A stretch of DNA of 64,000 bases from Xestospongia muta. Lineage: Eukaryota; Porifera; Demospongiae; Haplosclerida; Petrosiidae. The translations under genes and the position numbers were made by a program. This document shows positions 1 through 11,088 of the stretch, one piece after another. Position 1 is the stretch's first letter; the number at the start of each line of letters is the position of its first letter. The notes under the pieces were generated by a model, which did not search any database, had not been told where the DNA came from, and saw nothing but the letters and a program-made list of their open reading frames with translations. The DNA is taken from NCBI GenBank assembly GCA_963693285.1, contig OY848919.1:372001-436000 (forward strand). Direction: 5' to 3'.

Positions 1-406
1 TTTCACAAGCAGTTAAAAACTGTTTCAGATTGTCCTAAGGGAAAATTTTGAAGAAAATCTTCTAATTTTCTGTTTATAAAACATCAAAGGTTCTTACCAA
101 GTGTGCAATGGCAACGTTTTTCATGTTAATTTTTCTGATACAACCAGGTTTAATATTATTGATTAATCTAGGATAGTAATATTTAGTAAACAAATTAATA
201 AACTATTATATAATTATTATTTATGGAATTTTCTTGTTATTTTTTTCAAAGCAACAGTAATTTGATCTACTGATTGCTAAAGGGGTGGTAGACTCACTCG
301 CAAAGTATCGCTCCATCTTCTAAGGCCTCCCTAAATTCGCCTAATATCTGACGACCAGTCACCGCCTGTATTAAAACAAGCAGGCTTCACTAAAACCGCA
401 GAGTAT
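1..406. other. No gene seen
   Basis: AT-rich sequence with no convincing exon on either strand. The part from about 280 to 400 is less AT-rich than the rest but I could not assign it. Confidence 0.4.
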
Positions 407-610
407 TTACACTAAACTCACTTCAATCCATTGCTTAGCTTCTTCTACAGCAAAATACAAGTCTTCTGCAGCTTTTTCCGAAACAGCTTCGTTAGTTTTC
501 GCCATAATTGCAGCTTCTGGAGAGGCAGAAGCTTTCTCGCTGGATAAACAACCCTTCTTTGTAATATGCTGAATATAATATGGTGCTGTGAGTACTAAAA
601 TATGTCTCAA
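407..610 (-). CDS. Possible terminal exon of an unrecognised gene
   Basis: An open frame of up to 67 codons ends with an acidic, helix-like tail (EDLYFAVEEAKQWIEVSLV) whose composition looks more coding than the surrounding DNA. A possible splice acceptor (ATATTCAG) lies inside its 5' part, so the true exon may begin near 570. I do not recognise the family and see no matching upstream exon. It may be a chance ORF. Confidence 0.2.
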   Translation of the reverse strand: MRHILVLTAPYYIQHITKKGCLSSEKASASPEAAIMAKTNEAVSEKAAEDLYFAVEEAKQWIEVSLV

Positions 611-1025
611 GGTGATGGGTGGAGAGTATTCATAGTTGGGGGGTCACTCAGAACGCCCACAAGAATTTGAAAAATGTTCATATTGAAGCATGATTTTTAG
701 TATAGCGGTGTTTACTTATTTCTGTTTACATTAAATAGAGACTATTACTGATTATAAAAAAAAAATTAAAAGCAACGTGTCTTTAAGTTACAAATATATT
801 TATTGCAGGATTTACAATATAGACATCACAGTATAAACTATACTATGTAGAAAGAAACCTTCAAATATTGTAATCACTAATTGGCTCATTACCTGATACT
901 ATAACTATGTACCTATAATATAACATACTCTATCCCTTATATGGTAACTAACAATTATAAATATTTAAATTAATTTTGTTCTGTCATGACAATACCACAC
1001 AACACGCGCATTGCGTAATAATAAC

Positions 1026-1048
1026 GATCATGTGACCGTCACATGATC
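1026..1048. repeat. Short perfect palindrome in spacer
   Basis: Two perfect 11-bp arms (GATCATGTGAC and its complement) flank a single C. It lies in the spacer downstream of MAT2B, 611-1243, where I see no gene. It could be a binding site for a dimeric regulator or chance. Confidence 0.5.
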
Positions 1049-1243
1049 ATGTCTCCATGGAGAATACCTCATAAATGTTTACACATTGTTGACATTATCA
1101 ACACTTTTCTTTGAATGGCTATGACGCTGCAATAATCGTTGTCTGCCTATATACAATCTCACAATCATTATCATAATTACAACCATATAATAAGTAACCT
1201 CAACCAACAGAGTCCATACACCATTAGTGGGTGTGGCTACATC

Positions 1244-2137
1244 CTATTGTGAAAAAGGCTTTAAAATATCGTAAACACTGTCTTCCAATGATGTGTATGT
1301 AATGTCAAAAGTCTGTTCCATTTTTGAGCATTCTAGTTTGTCATCAAACGGTCGTAGTGCTCCACTTGAAGGCTCTTTTACAGGTACTATATTATCCATG
1401 GTCAAACCAAATGCTTTAGCCATTATTTCTGCCATTCCATATTTTGTATAACATTGTGGGTTAGAAAAATGCCACATCCCATGACAAATTGGTCGATCAG
1501 TGAGAGACTTTGTAGCAAGTAGATTAATAAAATGAGAAATATCTTGTACATGAGTTGGATGACGTCGCTCATAATCGGAGACAAGAACAGGCTCTTTAGA
1601 TTGAAAAGCTTTAAATAACACTGTTACTGCACTTTCATCTAACGACTCAACAACTCCGTACAAAACAGGTACTCTGATAACAGCAGAATCAGTATATATC
1701 AGAACAGCTTTCTCTCCATCTAGTTTTGTTCGACCATATTCATTAAGAGGGTTGGTTGGGGTGTCTGGTTTATGGGGAGGAGATGTACCATCAAATACGT
1801 ACGAAGTACTTATGTACATCAAAAAGCATTGATGCACAGTACATAACTGAGTTATTGTCTCCGTCACTGAAACATTTAGAGAACGAGCAGCTTCTGGATT
1901 TGCTTTCACTTGGTCAGGTCTCCTCTCAGCAGCTGAGTGAACCACAACCGTTGGTTTGAAATCATTAAAAAGCTGCTCTAGTTGTTGTCTGTCCCTCAAA
2001 TCTGTTTTCACTAAATCTCCTCTAACCCTAGAATAGGCTAATCCCAATACTTCCCAGCCATCTCTCTGAAAAGTGGCATATATCTCCAGCCCAAGGAGCC
2101 CTGAAGCACCAGTAACTAGGACCTTCCTTGCAGCCAT
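1244..2137 (-). CDS. MAT2B: MAT2B-like regulatory subunit of methionine adenosyltransferase
   Basis: This intronless 297-codon gene encodes an extended SDR/RmlD-fold protein, the beta subunit that regulates S-adenosylmethionine synthase. An NADP-binding glycine motif (VTGASGLLG) is at the N-terminus. Family signatures HSAAERRPD (near residue 68), YISTSYVFDGT and the YGRTKLDGEKAV segment carrying the SDR YxxxK pair follow, and ESAVTV and LECSK lie further on. It is slightly shorter than vertebrate MAT2B (about 334 residues), mainly at the N-terminus. The start is the first ATG, eight bases before an A/T run. It lies head-to-tail 120 bp downstream of the FAM181-like gene on the same strand. Family assignment is secure; the absence of introns is notable among its intron-rich neighbours. 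Confidence 0.92.
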   Translation of the reverse strand: MAARKVLVTGASGLLGLEIYATFQRDGWEVLGLAYSRVRGDLVKTDLRDRQQLEQLFNDFKPTVVVHSAAERRPDQVKANPEAARSLNVSVTETITQLCTVHQCFLMYISTSYVFDGTSPPHKPDTPTNPLNEYGRTKLDGEKAVLIYTDSAVIRVPVLYGVVESLDESAVTVLFKAFQSKEPVLVSDYERRHPTHVQDISHFINLLATKSLTDRPICHGMWHFSNPQCYTKYGMAEIMAKAFGLTMDNIVPVKEPSSGALRPFDDKLECSKMEQTFDITYTSLEDSVYDILKPFSQ

Positions 2138-2257
2138 TTTATTTTTTTAATAAATGAAAGTTTTATTAAAGGGAAGCCAGGAAACCGAGGTGGTTTCTGG
2201 TCAAAGAAAAAAGATGAGACACACAATGAAACACACACACACACACATCATTCATAT

Positions 2258-3022
2258 TTAAGGAGTCACAAGTTCTAATATCTCCGTTAACGAAGGGGGT
2301 AACGGTAGAACACTTGGTGGTATAGGGGCGACTGAAGGGCCGCAGGTTGGGGGAAGCCATTCACAAGATGCTGTTGCTACGTGTTGTTGATAATATGATG
2401 ATGGAGATTGGTTTGTAGGGTAGTATGTACAGACAGGAGATGGATTGCGAGGTGAGGAGTGTGCTGAATCGTCAAAATCTGAGAATTCAGACAGTGGAGA
2501 AAACGGTAGACATTCTACTGAAGTTGGTCCAAGTAGGTCCCAGTTTGAACCTCGCTGATTGACAACCATAGCTGAATCACTGTAATGTGAACATTGAGAT
2601 GGACTGTCCAGACCAATCTCTGAGAGAAGGCTATCAATCTCAGGGTCGTATTGTTCTTGACATGAGGATGGTCGACTACATGCTAGTGATGAAGGACATG
2701 ATGATATCGTTGAAGGTAGCGATACGAGCCGAAGTAGCTCGTCGTAATCGTTGTTAGTTGTTGACGGAGTCCAATACGAAGAAGAAGGGATTACAGGCAT
2801 GGTGGCCACTGGTTGTCTTCCAACAAGTGTGCTGGTGATGGCATTGGGATGGATTTGAGGTTTGGGCTTTTTGGTTTGTTTAGCACCACGTTGTAAACGT
2901 TTCTGGATGTACTTACGATGGTTAACTTTCTTTGCTTTAGCCTGTCTGTTCAAGGCCTCCTGAATGCTGGATGTAGCGGTGGTCATAAATCGCAAAAGCT
3001 GGTTCGAGTCATTACTTGCCAT
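2258..3022 (-). CDS. FAM181-like protein with possible TEAD-binding motif
   Basis: A single-exon protein of about 254 residues. I start it at the internal ATG at 3022 because from there the N-terminus (MASNDSNQLLRFMTTATSSI) follows the FAM181A/B pattern, and the signature VNHRKYIQKRLQR comes next, close to the vertebrate NHRKYLQKQL-type motif as I remember it. At residues 75-85 it has IPSSSYWTP, resembling the LPASFWEEP-type omega-loop segment by which FAM181A/B bind TEAD transcription factors. The rest is Ser/Pro-rich and probably disordered, with acidic patches and a Leu-rich tail (SLTEILELVTP). An in-frame upstream ATG at 3151 would add 43 residues without family resemblance. The family call rests on two motifs from memory and is strong but unconfirmed. 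Confidence 0.7.
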   Translation of the reverse strand: MASNDSNQLLRFMTTATSSIQEALNRQAKAKKVNHRKYIQKRLQRGAKQTKKPKPQIHPNAITSTLVGRQPVATMPVIPSSSYWTPSTTNNDYDELLRLVSLPSTISSCPSSLACSRPSSCQEQYDPEIDSLLSEIGLDSPSQCSHYSDSAMVVNQRGSNWDLLGPTSVECLPFSPLSEFSDFDDSAHSSPRNPSPVCTYYPTNQSPSSYYQQHVATASCEWLPPTCGPSVAPIPPSVLPLPPSLTEILELVTP

Positions 3023-3151
3023 TGTCGAATAAGAATTATTATTGATTGTTTTTGAGGAGAGTTTTCCACTGGTTAAGACCAAAGGGTCTTCGTTTAGTCG
3101 TAGGGCTTGAATATCCTGAGAACAGGTCGTCTTCAGCGTGCGAAGAAGCAC

Positions 3152-4231
3152 GTATTATTTGACTGGCGAAATGTCTTCTTTAAGCCAGAGTAGGCTCTAG
3201 TTGAACTAAATGGAATTTAAGAGAGAGGGGTCTCGTGTTGCCCCGTTATGGACCGGATATTAGACCAGGCGGGACAAATACTACAATTTGATTGGTCGTT
3301 AACATGTTTTCATTAGCTAATCTATGATTGGTACTTTTCCAATTAGCTATTATTAAATTTTTAGGGAAGCTAATACGAAAAGTATAATGAAATGAAATAA
3401 ATGTATTATAACTCTTATCTCTAACTTTATTCAGTGACTGCTAACATATAACTTTTCCTTGTACCTCCTTTATAGTTCAAGAAACATATCACGTTGATCT
3501 TCATGCAGTTATTAACTCAAAAATATTCACATATCATATCAAATAAAAGATAGATTGAATAGATAAAATGACACACATATACATACTCTATTGTATAGTA
3601 CAAATTAATATCCTTTATGTCCCCTAAATCTTTGTCTATTATCAAGCTAAATAAAACAAAAACCACATCATAAGAACTGTATTATCATGAAACGTAAACA
3701 TACATAAATTGAATAGATAAAATGACACACATCCACATACTCTATTGTATAATACAAATTAATATCCTTTATGTCCCCTAAATCTTTGTCTATTATCATA
3801 AAACAAAAACCACATCATAAGAACTGTATTATCATGAAACGTAAACATACATAGATTGAATAGATAAAATGACACACATCCACATACTCTATTGTATAGT
3901 ACAAATTAATATCCTTTATGTCCCCTAAATCTTTGTCTATTATCAAGCTAAACAAAACAAAAACCACATCATAAGAACTGTATTATCATGAAACGTAAAC
4001 ATACTACTTCTATTGTAAGGAAACTAAAAGACTACACTACGACTGACTATAGTATGTCATGTATCTTAATTTCAATAGTACAAATCTACAGAGAATATTC
4101 CTAGAAATCTTATGCAACAACAAAAATTAACGATATGATAATAAATTGCACAATAAGGTACATGTAGAGATGTATATGTACTATCTCTACATGACTACAT
4201 GTCTGTGTATATATATGTACATTGGACTTAC
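3152..4231. repeat. Spacer with about 150-bp tandem repeat, three copies (3553-4003)
   Basis: A unit beginning ATTGAATAGATAAAATGACA recurs at about 3553, 3708 and 3855 (periods about 155 and 147 bp). The copies differ by a few substitutions and a short deletion. The remaining spacer is AT-rich, with no exon I could support apart from a possible tiny last COA5 exon near 4090. Confidence 0.85.
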
Positions 4232-4538
4232 TAGAGATCGTTTACATTCAAAAAAGGCAACTTGCAGTGAGTGACAGTTTGGATCATAACCAACTTGTGT
4301 TTCTTGGAGACATTCCCGTGGAGTCAATCCATGCTATAATAACAGACAACAGGCAAACATGTTAATTAGATCAATTAAATTAATGATAATCACTATGGTT
4401 GCATTATGTATATCAGAATTTAAAGAATGTCTCCACCTTTACTACACAGTCACTCTCCCTCAAACATTTTAATAGTTCAGCACGTAATCCACTACAAGCC
4501 TTTCCTGTTGTTTTAATACTATTCTCATCCTCAGCCAT
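4232..4538 (-). CDS. COA5: COA5/PET191 cytochrome c oxidase assembly factor
   Basis: Two exons (4437-4538 and 4232-4333) splice in phase 0 with GT-AG borders into 68 codons. The product begins MAEDENSIKTTGKACSGLRA and continues with SDCVVK, then GLTPRECLQ and AFFECKRSL, the conserved Pet191/COA5 blocks. The cysteine spacing is C15-x9-C25, C31-x10-C42 and C54-x9-C64, as expected for this CX9C-type mitochondrial intermembrane-space protein needed for complex IV assembly. A donor (GTAAGT) follows exon 2, so a short C-terminal exon downstream is missing from this call; the human protein is 74 residues. One option would add only EYSL. It is divergent from INPP4, with 70 bp between the two ATGs. 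Confidence 0.88.
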
Positions 4539-4608
4539 AATTAGAAGGCGTGGCTAATAACGATTAAATAACCACGCCTTCTATGTTAACTTTGCTGAAG
4601 AGAAAAAC
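4539..4608. promoter_or_regulatory. Compact divergent promoter region, COA5/INPP4
   Basis: Only 70 bp separate the start codons of COA5 (minus) and INPP4 (plus), so the two genes must share a promoter region that overlaps their 5' leaders. I see an AGGCGTGG/CCACGCCT inverted pair around 4546-4580. It is a site candidate only. Confidence 0.5.
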
Positions 4609-7600
4609 ATGAAGTTCAATAATAAAGAGTTAGCTATTTATGGCGCCAATAAATTAGGTCAGGCAGATAAGGAAGGCGTTCTTTGGATGAGAGAATCAGA
4701 CAGTGTCGTAAAAAAGAAAGACAGTAAGTCGTAAGCACGAAGATTGTGAATCAGACCCTGTTATTTTCTCAGATTATTACAAGCGATGGTTTATATTGAG
4801 CGGGAATTTGTTGTTTTATACTAAAGAGGACTTTCAAGAATCAACTTTAGCTGGTGTCATTGTACTAGAGCGAGCTAAAGTGGAGAGTGAAGCTTTCTCT
4901 GGCAACAGAAATGCATTCAGACTAAGTAAGCTAACTTTATAACCACACCCACTGAAAAGATAGTGAGTGTGGCTTCAGGTACAATTGCATGATAAAGTTC
5001 GTCTTTTTAGCTTTCCAAAACAGTGAAGGAGGTTATTGGTTTTTTGCCGACTCAGCTCGTGAAACTGACGAATGGATTAGGATTTTAAACTGTGCAAGGT
5101 ATGCTTGTTAGATGAGAACTAGCTTCACCCATTCTCCTCCCACTTTAGTTATGAGTACCTGCGGGTTCAGTTCAGTGAATTGAGAGGGCAATTGATGCAT
5201 CTTACTGGAAAGGTATATGGATAAATGGATGAATAGGAGGAAAAATGGATGTATGAACTGATAGATGGATGGATAGGATGAAAATGGATGTATGAACTGA
5301 TAGATGGATGGATAGGATGAAAATGGATGTATGAACTGATAGATGGATGCATAGGATGAAAAATGGATGTATGAACTGATAGATGGATGAATAGGATGAA
5401 AATGGATGTATGAACTGATAGATGGATGGTAGGATGAAAAATGGATGTATGAACTGATAGATGGATGCATAGGATGAAAAATGGATGTATGAACTGATAG
5501 ATGGATGAATAGGTGGGAGGATCATAGACGTAGGATGGACATTCAGAAATGAAAATATGTGGGAGCTAGACAGAGAGAGTGTGGGTGAGAGTAATGAAGG
5601 CATTCAGTAAATGATATCATTGACATTAAAGACAAGTTATAACAATATTTTTATGTGTTGTTGTTAGGTGTGTAGTTAGTTTAAAGTAAAAAGTCACTAA
5701 CTCTTTGCCAAATATTTTTATTATTAGGACCCCCTTGGTAAAGGGAGCTCACTGACAGATTGGTCACTTAATATAACTCCAACATTACCTTGTAAGTTAT
5801 CTAACATAATATAAGTGGATTAATGTTTCTTTATATAGCATCTGCTCCTGGCTATGATGGAAACCCTATCTTTGAGTTGTCACTTTGTAAGGACAAATGA
5901 ATTAATGAATTAATGATTATTGAATGGATGGATGAATGAATGAATGGATGGATGGATGGATAAATGGATGAATGAATGGATGGATGGATGAATGAATGGA
6001 TGAATGGATGGATGGATGGATGAATGAATGGATGGATGAATGGATGGATGAATGAATGGATGGATGGATGGATGGATGAATGAATGAATGGATGGATGAA
6101 TGGATGAATAAATGGATGGATGAATGGATGGATGGATGGATGAATGGATGAATGGATGGATGGATGAATGAATGGATGAATGGATGGATGGATGAATTAA
6201 TGGATGGATGGATGGATGGATGGATGAATGGATGGATGAATGAATGAATGGATGGATGGATGAATGGATGGATTAATGAATGGATGGATGGATGGATGGA
6301 TGAATGAATGAAAGGATGGATGAATGGATGAATGAATGGATGGATGAATGGATGGATGGATGAATGAATGACAATCTTTTTTCATTAGCCTGTAGTTCAT
6401 TAGTGGGTGGAGTCACAGAAGTAGCCCCACCCTGTCCTCTTATTATCACGCACTGTATGACTCCACCACAAGCTTACTGGATAAGATATGCTCAAACTGA
6501 ACTAGTTGAGGTACTCCTTAATACAACAGATAATGTATATATTATCTCTCTTATAGTATAATTGTGACCCTCAATTTATAACTCCGGTTGTATTTTTTGA
6601 TGGTAGTATTTTCTCAGCTACACAACTTAAATTTGATGTTTTTGACGTATGTAATCAACAAAATGGACTTGTAAGCTCCACCCATTAATTATCTTGTGAG
6701 ATGATTTGTTGTATTAGATGCGTCCATTAGGTCAATGTCAGTGTGTTGTAATGGATTTAGTGAAAGAACCAGACCAACTTAATAGATTAGAAATTAAGTA
6801 AATTATTAATTATTATGTTTATTTATCAATATTTAATATGTTAGATTTGATGATAAGATATCAGGATATCTAGTGATCAAGACTAATATGGTTGCTATAA
6901 ATGGATGGATGAGTGAATGAATGGATGGATGAATGGATAAATGAATGGATGGATGAATGGATGAATGAATGGATGGATGGATGGATGAATGGATGAATGA
7001 ATGGATGGATGAATGGATGAATGAATGGATGGATAATTTATTAATACAGGACAAAGATGGATAGATTTATTCTTTTCCTGTTATAGTGTAAGAGAAGAAG
7101 TTCTTCGGCTTCAAATAATATGATAGTTCCAAATGTAGTAAGTTATTGGTCATAGTCACAGACTCATACTCACATACTCTCAGACCAATGCCTATACAGA
7201 ATCTTCACCTTCGCCTGAATCAATCCCTTCCTTCTCATTTCGTTCTCCAATTAACAATATAGTTGTAAGAAAGTTTGAGTTTCCTGTACGGTGAGTTTTC
7301 TTGTTACCATGGTAACCATTAATGTATATTTTAATAAAGGGATAAACCAGGCCAGCTACTTCAAATGACAGAGGTAATGGGTGAAGGACTCTTTACTTTT
7401 TCATTGCCAATGCAAATTATGTGAGTTACAATAGCAATGACTCTTATTATTTTAAACCACACCCACTAGTGAAATGTGCACTGCTGAAGAGAATGCGACA
7501 ATTGGACAATTTAGTGCACTGACTGGAGTAAGTGATGTCATCATGATGTCATTATTATTGATGATGTAATTTTAGTTATCAGAACACTGGGAGATTATTC

Positions 7601-8799
7601 GACAAGAGGTTGTTCTTGAGTTAAGACATTTAGTTGAACATTACTGGAAAGTTCGAGAGGCGTTACAACTGGAGACGGAGTCAGGAAAATTGTTTAAAAA
7701 ATCTATTGTTAAAGATAATTCAACACTTGAGTTTGTTCCTGTTAATTTGCATGTACAAGAAATGAAACTTTCTTTGAACAATGAAGATAAAGGTAATTAA
7801 GTTTATGAGTAGGGTTATCCCCTTTAATATAATATTGAATTTTTTTTAATGCAATTAATTGAAACATTATTTAATTATTAGTTATTAATTAAAGGGTTAT
7901 TTCCTTGTTAGAACGTGTTCTATATACTTGTGTTACTGTGGGATGTCCAACAGCGTACAGTCTCAAATTTCGTCAGGGAGGTTTAGCTCGTATCCAATCA
8001 ACCGTCCCACGACTGGCAAGTGGAGGATCCTTCTCACCAGCCACTGAAAATAAGACATATCGAGTGAAACATATATTGAGTGAGTTTTTTGTAATTATCA
8101 ATTTTTTATTAAATTTTGTAGATCGTATTTCACAGCATCAGATCAAGATTAAAGACTGGACAGCCAAATTAATGAGTGCAGCTGGAAAAGGAAATTATGA
8201 TGATCTCAAAGCATGTGTACATGGTGTGGTAGAAAGTGTGGCTGTATTAGAAAATCATTGTAAAGCAGCTTTGGTCAAAGATGCTCTCAGAGACTGGTAT
8301 AAGGCATTGGATGTCGGTAATATTCCTTGTAAGTACACATGATATATAATTGTATTATATGATAATGTATTGTATTATATAATGTATTGTATTATATTGT
8401 TTTATATAATAATGTTTTGTATTATATAATGTATTATATTATATGATAATACATTGTTTTATATGATAATGTATTGTTTTATATAATGTATTGTATTATA
8501 TGATAATGTATTGTTTTATATGATAATGTATTGTATTATATAATGTATTGTATTATATGATAATGTATTATTTTATAGCATTTATATCGAGTCTGACTAC
8601 TTTAGAGCCAGTGAGTGTTAATGTGTGTTTATTGTCAACATAATGATGTTTGTCTTTAAAGATAATATGTTATTGAATGCTGTTGTTGTTGTTGTTGTTG
8701 TTGATGTTTATAGACTTCTGTGTTAGCTCAAGTGGAACAACATATGGTCTGTATTGAGGCCCAAGTTGATGGAGTTATTAATAGCAGTTTGTCAGCAGG

Positions 8800-8852
<53 letters not shown>

Positions 8853-8853
8853 A

Positions 8854-8887
<34 letters not shown>

Positions 8888-9814
8888 ATTTTATATCATT
8901 ATATAGCTGATTGTTCAAGTCAATTGAAAGGTCCTATCTCAGAGTTTTTACAAGCTATTGATCAGACAATTGAAGTGTTTCAAACTTCACTCTTCTTTAT
9001 TTTACTGAGAGAATTTTATTTACTACAAGTTAGCAAATGTCCAATTGGTCTCAAAGGATACAGACATCGACGAGACATTGTCTTCTCACATACTGTAAGT
9101 TGTAAAACCATCTATCCATTTATCTATCTATTCATCCATTTTAAATTAATTCATTCATCCATTCATCTGTTTATCCATCCATTAGGTGACCAGTGCTGTT
9201 ACTAGTTTTGTTATGAAAGTTCTACGATCAATTGGTTCGAAGCATTTTCTCACTCAAATACAAGAATTGGGATTTTTAATTCACTGGGAGAGTCTTCTCT
9301 CAACAGCTGGAGATGAGATTGGCATGTTAGAAGATTTTATTGTAGCGATTCACGACTTAAATGCTCTTAAATTTAAAGTAAATCTATTTATAGTATGCTA
9401 TTTATGACATCATAATGACATCATTGTATTTATCAATAGTTTGTACTGGCCAATTCTGTTAATGATCTTCCACGTTGTCAAGGAGGAAGGCAAGTTGAAT
9501 AAAATACATTTAATTTTATTTTGTGGTTTAGAAATCAATTTAATCTAATTTATTATGTCTAATAAATCACTGTAAGTGGCCTTTTATCTGGTTTTGTCTA
9601 AAAGATTGAAGTCTTAGAAGATGTACTATTTGTTAATGTATATAAATAAAGAACTCCTAAGTCTTTATAAGAAACCCTATAGAGAATTAGGGGTTAAAAT
9701 ACATTTTGGCATCAAAGGAATAAATTTATCATGTTAGGAAAAACTTGTAAAATGAAGTAAACTGACTCCATTATAATAATAGTGATGTAATAATGATGTA
9801 ATAACAATAACATT

Positions 9815-9899
<85 letters not shown>

Positions 9900-10943
9900 T
9901 GTTGTATTTTCTTCAGGTATAAAGCTATCGTTGAAGTTCCATTGCAAAATGCCATATTTCGTATTTTACCTGCTGCTTTAAAAGATGGCAAAGAGATCAA
10001 CACAGTAGCTGTTCTTTTTACTGTAGGAATCAACGAACAACAATCCATTGCTGACACGTACGATTTGCATCCATAAAACTATCAACTGTCCATTCTTGCA
10101 CATTTATGTATCCATAAGTATATTTATTCATCCATTTCAGGTTTGGAGACTCTCATTTGCAGGACCAAATCAACTTAAAAAGTCTACAACGTCTTACACA
10201 GTATTGTGACAAATTTCGTGAGAGGTTTGGTACAGCAGGTATCACACTTTCTAGCAAAGCTAAAACAGCCAATGAGCTATTACATCAACTACGAACACAA
10301 ATTCATACTCGTAAAACTAAAAATACTGATATCTTAACTCTCAGCTCTGAGGTTTGTTGTCATGGTAACTGTAGTTAATAATATTCATTATATCACTCTA
10401 GTTATGTCGTGTCTTAGAATGTGGTCGTGTTACAAGTTGTAAAAGTGCTAAAGATAGAACAGCTATGTCAGTAACACTAGAACAAGCTCATATTTTACTT
10501 AATAATGATATGGAGCCTACTTTCTTCCAGCAATCGTTGGATACGATGAGAAGGTAGAGATACGTACTTGTATATTATACAACATGATATCACGTTATTG
10601 TACTTCTTTGTTCATAAAACCTTAAGTGAAAACCTCTATATTGTAAAGCTGCTATGATGCAGCCTTGGACACTGTCCTTAGTATAAATGTGTCCTCGATG
10701 TGACACTGTCCTTAGTATAGGTGTCCCCAATGTAGAGGTTAAGTGTCCTTATGAAAGGCTGTACAATCTTGTGCATGTATAGATAATGTTGTCTTTCTGT
10801 GTCTTTCCAGTCAAGGTACTCGAATACGTAATGCTGAGAAGAACATTGGGGTTCCTTCATATGCTTTCAATGCTATTCAAGTTGTAGCATTACCTAAATT
10901 TTTTCGACCCCCTGAGGGCACTTATAAAAAGTTACAAACTTAA
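4609..10943 (+). CDS. INPP4-type phosphatidylinositol 3,4-bisphosphate 4-phosphatase with N-terminal PH domain
   Basis: A gene of roughly 20 exons, with consistent phases wherever I followed them. Exons 1-4 (4609-5212) encode a PH domain ending in the typical helix [13 protein letters not shown]2-like region follows, with the INPP4 signature [15 protein letters not shown] (near 6450-6510). The middle has [20 protein letters not shown] and DEIGMLEDF, all typical of INPP4A/B. The catalytic CX5R loop is [11 protein letters not shown] (exon after 10400), and the C-terminus ends [11 protein letters not shown]. It removes the 4-phosphate from PI(3,4)P2 on endosomal or plasma membranes. Oddities: the PH domain, a GC-AG intron at 9490-9916, and introns packed with satellites. 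It converges with UNC50. Confidence 0.93.
5213..5520. repeat. Minisatellite in INPP4 intron, unit about 41 bp
   Basis: About seven copies of a roughly 41-bp unit (GATGGATG, a variable ATAGGATGAAAA step, then ATGGATGTATGAACTGATA) fill the intron after exon 4. The repetitive [14 protein letters not shown] peptides encoded on the opposite strand are artefacts of this repeat. Confidence 0.9.
5895..6375. repeat. GGAT/GAAT tetranucleotide array in INPP4 intron
   Basis: Nearly 480 bp of imperfect ATGG/ATGA tetranucleotides fill another INPP4 intron just upstream of the exon that starts at 6389. A shorter related array lies in a later intron at 6900-7034. The related sequence families in separate introns suggest spread of one simple-repeat seed. 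Confidence 0.9.
6900..7034. repeat. Second GGAT/GAAT array in INPP4 intron
   Basis: The same tetranucleotide mixture as at 5895-6375, again within an INPP4 intron and in the same orientation. Confidence 0.85.
8340..8577. repeat. AT-rich minisatellite in INPP4 intron
   Basis: A mixture of GTATTGTATTATAT and GATAATGTATTGTTTTATAT units repeated about ten times between the donor at 8331 and the acceptor at 8578. Confidence 0.85.
8803..8882. repeat. CT then CA dinucleotide repeat, INPP4 intron
   Basis: About 46 bp of CT followed by CA repeats occupy the intron between the donor at 8790 and the acceptor near 8905, pyrimidine-rich on the sense strand of the gene. Confidence 0.9.
9816..9896. repeat. 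AAT/ATT trinucleotide palindrome in the GC-AG intron
   Basis: A run of AAT changes midway into ATT, so the two halves are self-complementary and could fold into one hairpin. It lies within the 9490-9916 intron of INPP4. Confidence 0.9.
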
Positions 10944-11088
10944 TCGTTCAAATAATACATGCTGTAATCACTTCAAATTTTTATTTCTATTATTTTCAAT
11001 TTTTTTTTATTTCTGTGCTTTTAGTCTGGCCTTTGTAGAATGGATCTATTTATTTTACTTGAGGTTATCATTAATAAAATTTGATACA

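Noticed and set aside
1756..1959. Plus-strand open frame within MAT2B
   Set aside because: Shadow of the well-supported minus-strand gene.
5213..5520. Regularly spaced repeat that could be mistaken for a CRISPR array
   Set aside because: Units are contiguous with no unique spacers, in a eukaryotic intron.
5108..7054. [10 protein letters not shown] and SIHPSIH repeat proteins on the minus strand
   Set aside because: Generated by minisatellite and GGAT arrays within INPP4 introns; no independent gene evidence.
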